Below are positions 38,241 to 46,982 of a stretch of 64,000 nt of DNA, piece by piece (the stretch's first letter is position 1; each line of letters starts with the position of its first letter). The notes beneath the pieces are model-generated. The model ran no database searches, had not been told where the DNA came from, and worked only from the letters and a program-made list of their open reading frames with translations. Position numbers and translations under genes: made by a program. The stretch covers positions 1 to 64,000 of the forward strand of contig NZ_BCQV01000025.1 of assembly GCF_001552255.1 (NCBI RefSeq). The letters are read 5' to 3'. Origin of the DNA: Alicyclobacillus shizuokensis NBRC 103103. GTDB lineage: Bacteria; Bacillota; Bacilli; Alicyclobacillales; Alicyclobacillaceae.

Positions 38241-39410
38241 CTAGCGGTGAAAGATACGCTCCCCTCCAACCCAGGTCGCGAGGACCGATAAGGATTCATC
38301 CAGGAGCACTAAATCGGCATCCATACCGGGACGAATGTCCCCCTTGCAATGTGAGAGCCCCAGTTGGCGCGCCGGCGTGGTGCTGGCCATGCGCACGGCG
38401 TCGAACAAGCCAACCCCCACTTTCATGGCCATGTTGCGCACGGCCTGGTCCATGGTCAGCGTGCTGCCGGCGAGCTGGTCGCTGCCAGCCAAGCAGGCTC
38501 GCCCGTCGCGCACCGACACCGGAAGGCCCCCCAGGTCATATTCTCCATCCGGGCGTCCGGCAGCCGCCATGGCGTCTGTAATCAGCGTCACGCCGTCGGC
38601 TCCCTTGACCTTCACCACCAACCGCAACACGTCCCAATCGACGTGCTGTCCGTCCGCAATCAACTCGCAGACCACACGCTCATCCAGCAGGGCCTGTGCT
38701 ACCGGCCCGCCCTGCCGATGGTGCAAGCCGCGCATGCCGTTGAACAGGTGTGTGGCCTGGCGCACCCCTTGCCGGATGGCCTCGCCGGCCGTATCGGAGT
38801 CGCAATCCGTGTGCCCCATCGAGACCAGCACCCCCTGCCGGCCGAGCCACTCTATCAAGTCGCGCGCCCCGGGGCGCTCGGGAGCAAGGGTCATACTGCG
38901 GACCAACCCAGGCACCCGCGCCAGCAGTGATTCGGCCAGGGAAACGGACGGATTGACAATGTGCTCCGGATTCTGCGCCCCACGCCGGCTGGGGGCGATG
39001 AAGGGCCCCTCGAGATGTACGCCGAGAATGACGGGGCCCTGCCACCGTCGCTGGCGGACCTCATGCACGGCGTCCAGCGCCTGAAGCAGCCGGTCTGCTG
39101 ACGCGGTCAGAGTCGTCGGGAGCCAACCGGTGGTGCCATGGGACGCATGAAAGCGGCCAATGCGCTCCACGCTCTCCGGTCTGCCATCCATGACATCGGC
39201 TCCGTCCCCCCCGTGCACGTGCATGTCGATAAACCCCGGCACCAGCCACGCCCCACGCGGTTCAGAGAAAGTCGAGGGTGCCGCCGCAGGCGCCGGTCCG
39301 GCGCCCAACTCGCGGATGACGCCGTTTTGCACCCGCACGTACCCGTCTTCGCAGATACCGGTTGAAGTGACGATACGAACCCCGTTGAGGACCCAGTCAT
39401 CGCTGCCCAT
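38241..39410 (-). CDS. nagA: N-acetylglucosamine-6-phosphate deacetylase
   Basis: A 389-residue metal-dependent amidohydrolase in amino-sugar and cell-wall recycling. Metal and substrate motifs are FIDMHVHGGDG, VHLEGPFI, GHTDCDSDTA, THLFNGMRGLHHR and LITDAMAAAG. GGAGG 11 bases before ATG 39410 fixes the start. It follows ptsI and ptsH on the same strand, linking PTS sugar uptake with GlcNAc use; nagB is not in the window. Confidence 0.95.
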   Translation of the reverse strand: MGSDDWVLNGVRIVTSTGICEDGYVRVQNGVIRELGAGPAPAAAPSTFSEPRGAWLVPGFIDMHVHGGDGADVMDGRPESVERIGRFHASHGTTGWLPTTLTASADRLLQALDAVHEVRQRRWQGPVILGVHLEGPFIAPSRRGAQNPEHIVNPSVSLAESLLARVPGLVRSMTLAPERPGARDLIEWLGRQGVLVSMGHTDCDSDTAGEAIRQGVRQATHLFNGMRGLHHRQGGPVAQALLDERVVCELIADGQHVDWDVLRLVVKVKGADGVTLITDAMAAAGRPDGEYDLGGLPVSVRDGRACLAGSDQLAGSTLTMDQAVRNMAMKVGVGLFDAVRMASTTPARQLGLSHCKGDIRPGMDADLVLLDESLSVLATWVGGERIFHR

Positions 39411-39449
39411 ACGATGCGTCACCTCCAGCCAAGCGATAGATTCGGCCCG

Positions 39450-41132
39450 TCACTTCTCCAGCATCTCGGAAGCGTGGATACGAGCCGTGGAACTGTCGAC
39501 CTCCGACAACCGCAGCTTGACAGCGGGGATGGAACCAGCGCTCATGGACAATTCCGTCAGCCCAAGCCCGACAAGACACTCCGTGGCGTGCACGTCGCCC
39601 GCAAGCTCACCGCACATGCCCACCGGTATGCCCGCCTTACGCGCCGCATCGCACGTCATCTGCACCAGCCGCAGCACGGCCGGGTGCATCGGTTGATACA
39701 AATCGGCCACCTGCTCATTGCCCCTGTCCACCGCCAGTGTGTACTGAGTCAAGTCGTTGGTGCCGATGCTCATGAAGTCCACTTCGCGGGCGAACACGTC
39801 GGCCAACACGGCTGCCGCAGGAATTTCCACCATCATGCCGACCTTGATCTGCTCGGCCACCGGTACGCCGACGGCCACCAATTCCTCGCGACATTCACCA
39901 AGCAGGCTCTTCGCCTGCCTGAGTTCGGCCAGCGATTGGATCATCGGGAACATGATCCACAGCTGCCCGTGCTGGCTCGCCCGCAGCAAAGCGCGCAACT
40001 GCGTCCGAAAGACAGAGGGCTGGTCCAGACAAAAGCGAATCGCCCGGTGGCCGAGGAACGGGTTTTCCTCCTTGGGCAACTGGGCAAACGGCAGGGGCTT
40101 GTCCCCGCCGATGTCGAGCGTCCGAATCACCACCGGCCGCGGGGCGAACGCCTCCAGGACGGATCGGTATGCTGCGTATTGCTCCTCCTCCGTGGGCCAA
40201 TGGTCAGAGTTCTGATACAAGAATTCAGTTCGGAACAGGCCGACCCCTTCCGCCCCATTGGCGAGCGCCGGCTCTACGTCCTTGAGGCTGCCGATGTTGG
40301 CGAACACCTCAATGCGCACACCATCCTTCGTCCTGGCCGAAACCTGCGCCGCCGCCCGCAGAGTTTCGCGCCGGGCACGCTGTTCTTGCGCCTCTTGGCG
40401 AGCACGCTCAGCTGACGCTGGGTCCGGGTTTACCGTGACTTCCCCGGCCCGTCCGTCCACCACCAGGACGTCTCCGTCGCGCACCTGGGCGATGGCTTCT
40501 CCACCCAATCCAACTACACTCGGAATCCCCATCGTCCGCGCCAAAATGGCGGTATGGGCGGTCTTGCTGCCGTGCGCCAGCACAAACCCAGCCACGCCCG
40601 CAGGCAATTGGGCGGTATCGGAAGGTGCCAGTTCGTCCGCCACGATGATGGCGCCGTCCGGCACGTTCCGCCCGCCCGTCTCGACACCGCTCAACACCTG
40701 CAGCAGGCGCCTCCCGACATCCCGGATATCATCCGCACGCGCCCGCAGGTACTCGTCGGCAATCGCGGCCAGCATGTCCGCCGTCGCCTCGGTGACCTGC
40801 TGACACACCGCTTCGGCGTTGAGTTGATCAGCCGCGATTCGCCTGCCGATCTCGCCGACATAGGCCGGATCGTCCAAGAAGGCGAGGTGGGCGTCGAACA
40901 CCCTGGCCTCCGCTTCGCCCACTTGGGCAGCCGTTCGTTCCCGGATGTGCGTGATCTGCTGCTTTGCTGTCGCAACCGCCGCCTCAAACCGCTCTTGTTC
41001 TATAGCGACCTGCTCCGGCGCCAATGGGCGCACAGGTACGTCGGCCGCTTGAGTTCGCCACAGGAACGCTGGCCCCACCGCAAGCCCCTCCGACGCGGCA
41101 ATTCCACGATACACTCGTTCCACTGATTGCAC
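39450..41132 (-). CDS. ptsI: PTS enzyme I (phosphoenolpyruvate-protein phosphotransferase)
   Basis: A 560-residue general PTS enzyme that passes phosphate from PEP to HPr. The phosphorylated His is in [12 protein letters not shown], and the PEP-binding C-terminal barrel has [41 protein letters not shown] and the Cys of [16 protein letters not shown] abuts an ATG at 41141, so the GTG at 41132 (nine bases on) is the better start. It follows ptsH after an 84-base gap. Confidence 0.96.
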   Translation of the reverse strand: MQSVERVYRGIAASEGLAVGPAFLWRTQAADVPVRPLAPEQVAIEQERFEAAVATAKQQITHIRERTAAQVGEAEARVFDAHLAFLDDPAYVGEIGRRIAADQLNAEAVCQQVTEATADMLAAIADEYLRARADDIRDVGRRLLQVLSGVETGGRNVPDGAIIVADELAPSDTAQLPAGVAGFVLAHGSKTAHTAILARTMGIPSVVGLGGEAIAQVRDGDVLVVDGRAGEVTVNPDPASAERARQEAQEQRARRETLRAAAQVSARTKDGVRIEVFANIGSLKDVEPALANGAEGVGLFRTEFLYQNSDHWPTEEEQYAAYRSVLEAFAPRPVVIRTLDIGGDKPLPFAQLPKEENPFLGHRAIRFCLDQPSVFRTQLRALLRASQHGQLWIMFPMIQSLAELRQAKSLLGECREELVAVGVPVAEQIKVGMMVEIPAAAVLADVFAREVDFMSIGTNDLTQYTLAVDRGNEQVADLYQPMHPAVLRLVQMTCDAARKAGIPVGMCGELAGDVHATECLVGLGLTELSMSAGSIPAVKLRLSEVDSSTARIHASEMLEK

Positions 41133-41216
41133 CTCGTCCATCCTCTCTAAATTGTCAGCACAGCCCTGCCCCGGCCGTCACCGAGGCCGGGCCAACACGC
41201 GAGCGCATCGTGTGAA

Positions 41217-41480
41217 TTATTCCCCTAGACCGCTTTCGATAAGAGCGACGACCGATTGGATGGCCGCCTCCTCGCCCTCGCCTTCGGCGCGAATCGTCAC
41301 CGTCTGACCGGATTGAACCGCCAGCGACATGACACCGAGGATGCTCTTGGCATCCACCTCTTTGTCCTCTTTGCGGATCCAGATCTGGCAGCTGTGGCGG
41401 CCGCACTCCTGGACCAGCAGCGCTGCCGGCCGGGCATGCAGTCCGCTCGGGTTGTGAATGGTGACCGTTTGTTCTGTCAT
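41217..41480 (-). CDS. ptsH: PTS phosphocarrier protein HPr
   Basis: An 87-residue HPr. The phosphorylated His is in NPSGLHARPAA and the regulatory Ser is in DAKSILGVMSLAVQSG, so it can be a target of HPr kinase and take part in catabolite repression. AGGAG lies about eight bases before the ATG. It heads ptsH-ptsI-nagA. Confidence 0.97.
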   Translation of the reverse strand: MTEQTVTIHNPSGLHARPAALLVQECGRHSCQIWIRKEDKEVDAKSILGVMSLAVQSGQTVTIRAEGEGEEAAIQSVVALIESGLGE

Positions 41481-41682
41481 CAGGACTCTCCTCTCTCAGC
41501 CGCTATGGTCTGGCTGATAACGGTGTACGACCTTATTGTATCGATTTTTGCCCTGGTTGTGGTCAGACTCCCGCGTCCACGACAATATTTCATGAATGTG
41601 TGAATGTGCGACAGGAACGGGAGACCGCTCTCTGTATCCGGGGCAGGCGAAGAGGGTCGGGACGTCTCCGAACGCGGTTCAT

Positions 41683-41690
41683 GGTATAAT
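41683..41690 (+). promoter_or_regulatory. extended -10 promoter of the GT2-GtrA gene
   Basis: TGGTATAAT is an extended -10 element (TGn plus TATAAT at 41685-41690). It would start RNA near 41697, about 30 bases before the GTG. No clear -35 box, as is common with extended -10. Confidence 0.6.
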
Positions 41691-41726
41691 CAGCCTGTGA
41701 ATTGCCTGTATTTGGGGGGCATGCCC

Positions 41727-42866
41727 GTGCGCTTCAGCATCATCGTTCCAACCTACAATGAACGGGAAAATGTCTGCATACTGGCGGATCGAATCGCCCA
41801 GGTCCTGGCGGACCGGACGGACTGGTACGAATTGTGGTTTGTGGATGACAGCGATGATGATACCCCCGACATCTTGCAGGCGCTCATGCAGCGCGATCCG
41901 CACGTGCGCGTGCACCACCGCGGTCACGGCCGCGGCCTGGCGACGGCGGTGGTGGAAGGCTTCCAGCGGGCTGGTGGAGAATTCTTCATTGTCATGGACG
42001 CAGACCTGCAGCACCCGCCAGAGGTCCTGCCCACGGTCATGGACCGGCTGCTGCAGGGGATTGACGTGGTCATCCCGAGCCGCTTTGTGGCGGGCGGATC
42101 GGACGGCGGATTGACGGGCACGCGCAAACTCGTCTCCTGGATTGCGCGCAAGATGGGACAGCTGGCCCTGCACCGGCTGCGTCATGTCTCCGACTGCACA
42201 AGCGGTTTCTTCGGTATCCGCCGCTCGGTCGTCGACGGCGTGCCGCTCGCCCCAATTGGCTGGAAAATCCTCATCGAGGTCCTGGCCAAGGGCCGATACC
42301 GCACCGTCCATGAAATTCCTTACCGGTTCATCGCCCGCCGTGCCGGCGAGTCCAAGATGAGCCTGCGCGAACAGTGGAATTACGTCCACCATTTGATCCG
42401 CCTCGTGGCGCAGCTGCCGGAGGATAGAAGATTTTATCTGTTCTGTCTGGTTGGGCTCCTTGGAGTTGGGGTCAACCTCATGGTCATGGCCCTGCTCCTT
42501 GACGTGGCACACCTGCCCGTGCTCGTTGCCTCCGTGTCCTCCTCCGTCGTCGCGATGGTGCATAACTTCGTCTGGAATGATCGCGTCACCTGGCGCGGGA
42601 GGACGGTCCGTGGACGCTGGCACCGGTGGCTGCAGTTGCCATTGTTCATGGCGATTTCGGCCGTCGGCATCGCCATCACAGCGGCAGCGGCGCAGGCCTT
42701 TGCCTGGCTGCACATCCCCGAACTGTATGGGCAGTTGCTCGGGATTGCCCTCGCCACCGTCTGGAACTTCACGGCCAACAACCGTTGGACATGGGCGGCG
42801 AGGGGAGGCCCCGGCGACGACGAGCTTGCGCCGGTGGTCTCCGTGACACGGGAAAAAATATTGTGA
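41727..42866 (+). CDS. glycosyltransferase family 2 with C-terminal GtrA-like membrane domain
   Basis: A roughly 379-residue fusion. Residues 1 to about 235 are a dolichyl-phosphate-mannose-synthase-like GT2 domain: FSIIVPTYNERENV, FVDDSDDDTPDI and the metal-binding DADLQHPPEVLP. Residues about 250-365 have four membrane helices of the GtrA family. Such fusions load a sugar on undecaprenyl phosphate and may help flip it for decoration of wall polymers. GGGGGG sits seven bases before GTG 41727 and only one base before ATG 41721, so the GTG is preferred. Confidence 0.9.
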   Translation: MRFSIIVPTYNERENVCILADRIAQVLADRTDWYELWFVDDSDDDTPDILQALMQRDPHVRVHHRGHGRGLATAVVEGFQRAGGEFFIVMDADLQHPPEVLPTVMDRLLQGIDVVIPSRFVAGGSDGGLTGTRKLVSWIARKMGQLALHRLRHVSDCTSGFFGIRRSVVDGVPLAPIGWKILIEVLAKGRYRTVHEIPYRFIARRAGESKMSLREQWNYVHHLIRLVAQLPEDRRFYLFCLVGLLGVGVNLMVMALLLDVAHLPVLVASVSSSVVAMVHNFVWNDRVTWRGRTVRGRWHRWLQLPLFMAISAVGIAITAAAAQAFAWLHIPELYGQLLGIALATVWNFTANNRWTWAARGGPGDDELAPVVSVTREKIL

Positions 42867-42894
42867 GGGACCATGCGCCGGGCAGCCCGGCGCC

Positions 42895-43569
42895 TCAATC
42901 GGCAAAACGGTAGGTGTAATACGCTTCCTTGCTCCGCTCCGCTTCCATCCTCCGGGCCGCGTCGGGATTTTTCGCGAACTGTTCCTCCAGATTCTTGAGC
43001 ATCGCCTCCGACTGCGAGCGGTGCGCCCGGATGGCCGCCATCTTGATGTCGAACACCGCACGGACATCGTTGATTACGTCCGGATCGCCCAACTTTTCCC
43101 GGGCGTCACGGGAAAAAGCGCTGCAGTGCACGGTCGGTCGCTGATCCTTGGGCAACATCTCGACCGCGCGCACGGTCGCCGCCCCGAGCGCGTTGTGGTC
43201 TGGGTGCACCGCGAATCCCGGGTAGTGCGTGATGATGAGAGAAGGTTTGAGCTCCAGGATGATGTCCCGAATGCGCTCGGCCAACGCTTCCCGGTCCTCA
43301 AACTCTACCGTCTTGTCGCGCAGCCCCAACAGCCGCAAATCCCGAATGCCAAGAACCTGGCAGGCCTCGCGCAGTTCCTGTTCCCGCACTTGGGGCAGCG
43401 ACTCGCGGGTGGCAAAAAACGGCTTGCCCATGTTGCGTCCCATCTCTCCCAGCGTGCCGCACACATAGGTGACCGGTGTGCCAGCCTGTGTGTGCATGGC
43501 GATGGTGCCCCCGCTGCTGAAAGTTTCGTCGTCTGGGTGTGGGAATACCACTAAAACGTGCCTCTCCAT
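42895..43569 (-). CDS. bshB2: bacillithiol biosynthesis deacetylase BshB2
   Basis: A 224-residue zinc LmbE-like deacetylase that removes acetyl from GlcNAc-malate in bacillithiol synthesis and may also hydrolyse bacillithiol conjugates. The zinc and catalytic residues are in VVFPHPDDETFSSGG and YPGFAVHPDHNALG. AAGGGAG nine bases before ATG 43569 decides the start. It sits 76 bases after yojF, as in Bacillus (yojF-yojG). Confidence 0.93.
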   Translation of the reverse strand: MERHVLVVFPHPDDETFSSGGTIAMHTQAGTPVTYVCGTLGEMGRNMGKPFFATRESLPQVREQELREACQVLGIRDLRLLGLRDKTVEFEDREALAERIRDIILELKPSLIITHYPGFAVHPDHNALGAATVRAVEMLPKDQRPTVHCSAFSRDAREKLGDPDVINDVRAVFDIKMAAIRAHRSQSEAMLKNLEEQFAKNPDAARRMEAERSKEAYYTYRFAD

Positions 43570-43645
43570 TGTGTTCAACTCCCTTATCCGCTGCACACAC
43601 CAGCGTAGGATACCAACCGCAGAGCAAAACTGCGCCTAGATGCGC

Positions 43646-43996
43646 TCAGATGCGAAACGGGGTGCGGCTGAGCTCCAAGGCGACCGCCAGGCGGCCCTCC
43701 CGGTCATGACCGGCCATCAGCAGCCGTCCCTCGGCATCCACCTCGTAGTCGGTCAGTCCCTCGGCGTAGACCCAACCTTGGTCCATCTTGAGCCCCACCC
43801 GAAACGGGCCGTCTCCGCTCACCACCCCGCGGTGATACCGGATGCGCCCGTTGCGAATGTACGCGCACACCGCCAGCTGCGACTCCTGCCTATGCGCCGC
43901 GTACGCCCCGTTGGTCGTCTCCAGGTGCAGGTACAAATCCTGGTTTTCAAACTCGTTGAGGACAGTTTGCACCGCCTCTTTATCGATGGGTCCCAT
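43646..43996 (-). CDS. yojF: YojF-family protein (DUF1806), bacillithiol-associated
   Basis: A 116-residue protein of the YojF family: NEFENQDLYLHLETTNGAYA, IRNGRIRYHRG and GWVYAEGLTDYEVD. Its biochemical role is not established; its constant position before bshB2 ties it to bacillithiol. GGAGG lies seven bases before ATG 43996. Confidence 0.87.
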   Translation of the reverse strand: MGPIDKEAVQTVLNEFENQDLYLHLETTNGAYAAHRQESQLAVCAYIRNGRIRYHRGVVSGDGPFRVGLKMDQGWVYAEGLTDYEVDAEGRLLMAGHDREGRLAVALELSRTPFRI

Positions 43997-44105
43997 GGCA
44001 CAACCTCCATCCATCAAACCTGATCCACAAGTCCTGTCGCTACTTCATAGGTTAGCAAACTCTCGTCCGATCTGCGAATGATGGCGAGTTCATGTATCAA
44101 ACCTC

Positions 44106-44134
44106 TTGCAGTTAGCATCTGCTAATCGTACAAT
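44106..44134 (+). promoter_or_regulatory. sigma-A promoter of the iron permease with embedded operator
   Basis: TTGCAG (44106-44111) and TACAAT (44129-44134) are 17 bases apart. The spacer holds a perfect inverted repeat TTAGCA-TC-TGCTAA (44112-44125). A further GTTAGCAAAC lies at about 44051-44060. A repressor on this site would block the promoter. Confidence 0.75.
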
Positions 44135-44200
44135 ACCCAGAGAGAAAGTTGATTCACTAGGTCATGTTTGTCGACGCACCGAGACGAGGGGGAGTATCGG

Positions 44201-45208
44201 TTGTCTTTCCGGTGGAGTATCAAGCGAACGATTTTGACGGTGTTGGCGGCTGCGGTGGTGGCGGCGCTCGTGTGGCAGGGCGTCACCGCCGGCGGCAATC
44301 CGGACCCGACGGCGCAGAACATTGGCCGAGGTGCGGCCATCGTGGACACAGGCATCCTGGTGTTTCGCGAGGGATTGGAGACCATCCTCGTCCTCTCGGC
44401 CATCACGGCCAGCCTGGTCCGTACCCGGCGAGCGTATTGGCGGCCAATCTCAAACGGCGCCGGACTCGCCTTTCTGGCCACCATCGTTACCTGGTTTGTA
44501 GTGGTGGGCATCATCGCCCTGGTCGGCCAGACCGCCTCGGAACTCGACATCCAGGCGGCTACCGGGCTGTTGGCCATCCTGGTCTTGCTGTTGGTAATGA
44601 ACTGGTTCTTCCACCGCATCTATTGGACCGGCTGGATTTCGATGCACAACCGAAAGAAAAACGAAATGATTGATACGCTGGAATCGGACGCGACAGCGCC
44701 AGTCGGCATCGCCGACACCGCGAAATCGGTGGCCTACAAAGGCCTGGTCGTTCTCGGGTTTACGTCCGTCTATCGGGAAGGCTTCGAAGTCGTGCTGTTC
44801 CTACAGAACACGCGCATGCAGGTGGGGTCCATGGTTGTCCTCATCGGCACCGCGGTGGGCCTGGCGCTTACCCTGATGGTCGCCGTCCTAACCTTCTTCG
44901 CCCACCAAAAACTTCCCTACAAAAAGATGCTGGTGTTCACGGGCGTCATGCTGGGCGCCGTGTTGTTGGTGATGGTCGGAGAACAAGTGCAGGAGATGCA
45001 GCAAGCCGGCTGGCTTGGCGCCACCCAGCTGCCGGTGCACTTCCCGGACTGGATGGGGCTTTGGTTCTGTGTGTTCAACAACATTCAAAGCCTGGCCGCG
45101 CAGTTCATCGCCGCTCTGTTCGTGCTCGGGTCCTACTTTGGCGCGCAGTATGTGCGGGTATGGAAGCCGCGACGGGAAGCGCTGCGCACTTCCGCCGGGC
45201 AGGCGTAA
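44201..45208 (+). CDS. FTR1-family high-affinity iron permease
   Basis: A 335-residue, seven-helix iron permease. Both REGxE iron-binding motifs are present: FREGLETILVLSA and YREGFEVVLFLQN. Ferric or ferrous iron passes through with a partner oxidase in other systems (EfeO/EfeB); none is adjacent, so partners lie elsewhere or it works alone. GAGGGGGAG six bases before TTG 44201 decides the start; the frame is open from 44168. Confidence 0.92.
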   Translation: MSFRWSIKRTILTVLAAAVVAALVWQGVTAGGNPDPTAQNIGRGAAIVDTGILVFREGLETILVLSAITASLVRTRRAYWRPISNGAGLAFLATIVTWFVVVGIIALVGQTASELDIQAATGLLAILVLLLVMNWFFHRIYWTGWISMHNRKKNEMIDTLESDATAPVGIADTAKSVAYKGLVVLGFTSVYREGFEVVLFLQNTRMQVGSMVVLIGTAVGLALTLMVAVLTFFAHQKLPYKKMLVFTGVMLGAVLLVMVGEQVQEMQQAGWLGATQLPVHFPDWMGLWFCVFNNIQSLAAQFIAALFVLGSYFGAQYVRVWKPRREALRTSAGQA

Positions 45209-45256
45209 GGCGCGCCAACCGCGCGCGGGCACAGCCAAGCGTACAGCCCATATCCC

Positions 45257-45284
45257 TGTGGGCGATCCGGCCGGATCGCCCACA
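45257..45284. terminator. perfect 28-bp palindrome, likely bidirectional terminator
   Basis: TGTGGGCGATCCGG followed by its exact reverse complement, no spacer. It lies between the convergent iron permease and acetyltransferase genes. It can form a strong stem in either RNA, but no U-tract follows. Confidence 0.6.
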
Positions 45285-45315
45285 CGCTCTACCTTCGTCG
45301 CGAGGCTCAGTTTAC

Positions 45316-45759
45316 TCAATCGGCGAGTTCCTTTTCCATGCGCACATGCAAGATTCCCGCGTCCAGGAACGGCTCCTCGCTGACCACGCGATAGCCCAGC
45401 TTCTCGTAAAAGGCCTGTGCCTGGCACTGGGCGTCCAAGACGACGCGCCGCAAGCCGAGCTGTCGCGCTGCCGCCTCCGCGGCCGCCATCACGGCCCTGC
45501 CCCAGCCCCCACCGCGGACCGACCGGCGCACGGCCACGCGCTGGACCTTGGCCGTTGTTTCATCGTACCGCTTGACCCGCGCGGTCGCTTGAGCCATCCC
45601 CCGCCCATCCCGGACCAGGAGATGGACGCAGGCGCCCACGCGGTCCCATTCGTCCCACTCCAGGTCTTCCGGGACGCCCTGCTCCTCGACAAACACCTCG
45701 CGGCGAATGGCGAGGCACTCCCGCAACTGCTCTTCGTTCTCCACGACCTGCGCGCGCAT
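45316..45759 (-). CDS. GNAT-family N-acetyltransferase
   Basis: A 147-residue acetyltransferase similar to YjcF/ElaA-like proteins: CLAIRREVFVEEQGVP at the N terminus, VQRVAVRRSVRGGGWGRAVM with the acetyl-CoA pyrophosphate loop, and AQAFYEKLGYRVVSEEPFLD. AAAGGGGAG about six bases before ATG 45759. Substrate unknown. Confidence 0.88.
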   Translation of the reverse strand: MRAQVVENEEQLRECLAIRREVFVEEQGVPEDLEWDEWDRVGACVHLLVRDGRGMAQATARVKRYDETTAKVQRVAVRRSVRGGGWGRAVMAAAEAAARQLGLRRVVLDAQCQAQAFYEKLGYRVVSEEPFLDAGILHVRMEKELAD

Positions 45760-45787
45760 CGGCACTCCCCTTTGCACGCACGCCGAA

Positions 45788-46951
45788 TCAATGCGTCGCC
45801 CGCCGTTCGAACTCCTGTTTCAGTTGGGCTGCAATGATATTCTTCTGAATTTCCGACGTGCCTTCATAGATTCTCGTGATGCGGGCATCGCGGTAGAAAC
45901 GCTCAATCGGATAGTCGGCGATGTAGCCGATGCCCCCGTGAATCTGCACCGCTTTGTCCGCCACTCGGTTATACACCTCAGAGCCATACAGTTTCAACAT
46001 CGCCGCTTCCTTGACGATTTTCTCGCCCTGGTCCGCCTGCCAGGCGACCTTGTACAGGAACGCCCGCAGGGTTTCAATTTCGAGCGCCATCTCCGCCAGG
46101 TAGTGCTGGATGATCTGCTGCTCGAAGATGGGCCTGCCAAATTGCTCGCGGGTCAAGGCGTGAGCGAGCGACTTTTCCAGCAGGTACTCGCACGATCCTA
46201 AAGACCGCGCGGCCAAGCCCGCCCGGCCGTTGGCGAGGATGCGGAGAGCGTTGACGTAGCCGCGGCCGACCTCGCCGAGCACGTTCTCCTCCGGCACCTC
46301 CAGGTCTTCAAAATAGAGCTGAGCGGTCTGCGAGCCATGCAGTCCCATCTTTCTCTCCACCTGGCCGACGTGAAAGCCTGGAAAGCTGCGCTCGACGATG
46401 AACGATGTGATGCCGTGCGCCCCCTTCGCCGGGTCCGTCGCGGCCATGACCGTGAACACATGGGCAATGGGGGCGTTGGTGATGTAGATCTTCTGGCCGT
46501 TCAGGATGTAGCGATCCCCTTTCTTGACCGCCACAGTGCGCAGATTGGCGGCGTTGGAACCGGCCTGTGGCTCCGTCAGGGCAAAGGCGCCAATCCACTC
46601 CCCGGAAGCCATTTTCGGCAGGTAGCGGCGCTTTTGCTCCTCGTTTCCCAACTCCACGATGCCCACGCTGCCAATCCCGTTGTGCGCGCCAACGACCGTA
46701 GTGTAGCCGTTGATGGTGCGCCCCAGCTCTTCAAACACGGCGCATTTGCCGAGCATGGACAGGCCAAGGCCGCCGTACTCCTCGGGAATGCTGAGGCCGA
46801 ACAGCCCCAGTTGCTTGGACTTGAGCAAGAGATCGTCGGGCACCCGGTCCTGCTGCTCAATCTGCATGGCCAGCGGTTCGACTTCCTGATCGACAAAGTC
46901 GCGCACCGTCCGCTTCATCTCCATCAACTCTTGCGGCAAGAGAAAGTCCAT
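45788..46951 (-). CDS. acyl-CoA dehydrogenase
   Basis: A 387-residue FAD enzyme for alpha,beta-dehydrogenation of acyl-CoA. FALTEPQAGSNAANLRT binds flavin and substrate; the catalytic base is in RIYEGTSEIQKNIIA near the C terminus; QIHGGIGYIADYPIERFYRD is the C-terminal signature. Length and motifs fit short-chain or branched-chain members, but the chain preference cannot be told. AAGGGGG eight bases before ATG 46951. Confidence 0.94.
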   Translation of the reverse strand: MDFLLPQELMEMKRTVRDFVDQEVEPLAMQIEQQDRVPDDLLLKSKQLGLFGLSIPEEYGGLGLSMLGKCAVFEELGRTINGYTTVVGAHNGIGSVGIVELGNEEQKRRYLPKMASGEWIGAFALTEPQAGSNAANLRTVAVKKGDRYILNGQKIYITNAPIAHVFTVMAATDPAKGAHGITSFIVERSFPGFHVGQVERKMGLHGSQTAQLYFEDLEVPEENVLGEVGRGYVNALRILANGRAGLAARSLGSCEYLLEKSLAHALTREQFGRPIFEQQIIQHYLAEMALEIETLRAFLYKVAWQADQGEKIVKEAAMLKLYGSEVYNRVADKAVQIHGGIGYIADYPIERFYRDARITRIYEGTSEIQKNIIAAQLKQEFERRATH

Positions 46952-46982
46952 TGGCAATTCCCCCTTCCAACGGACATGTCAC

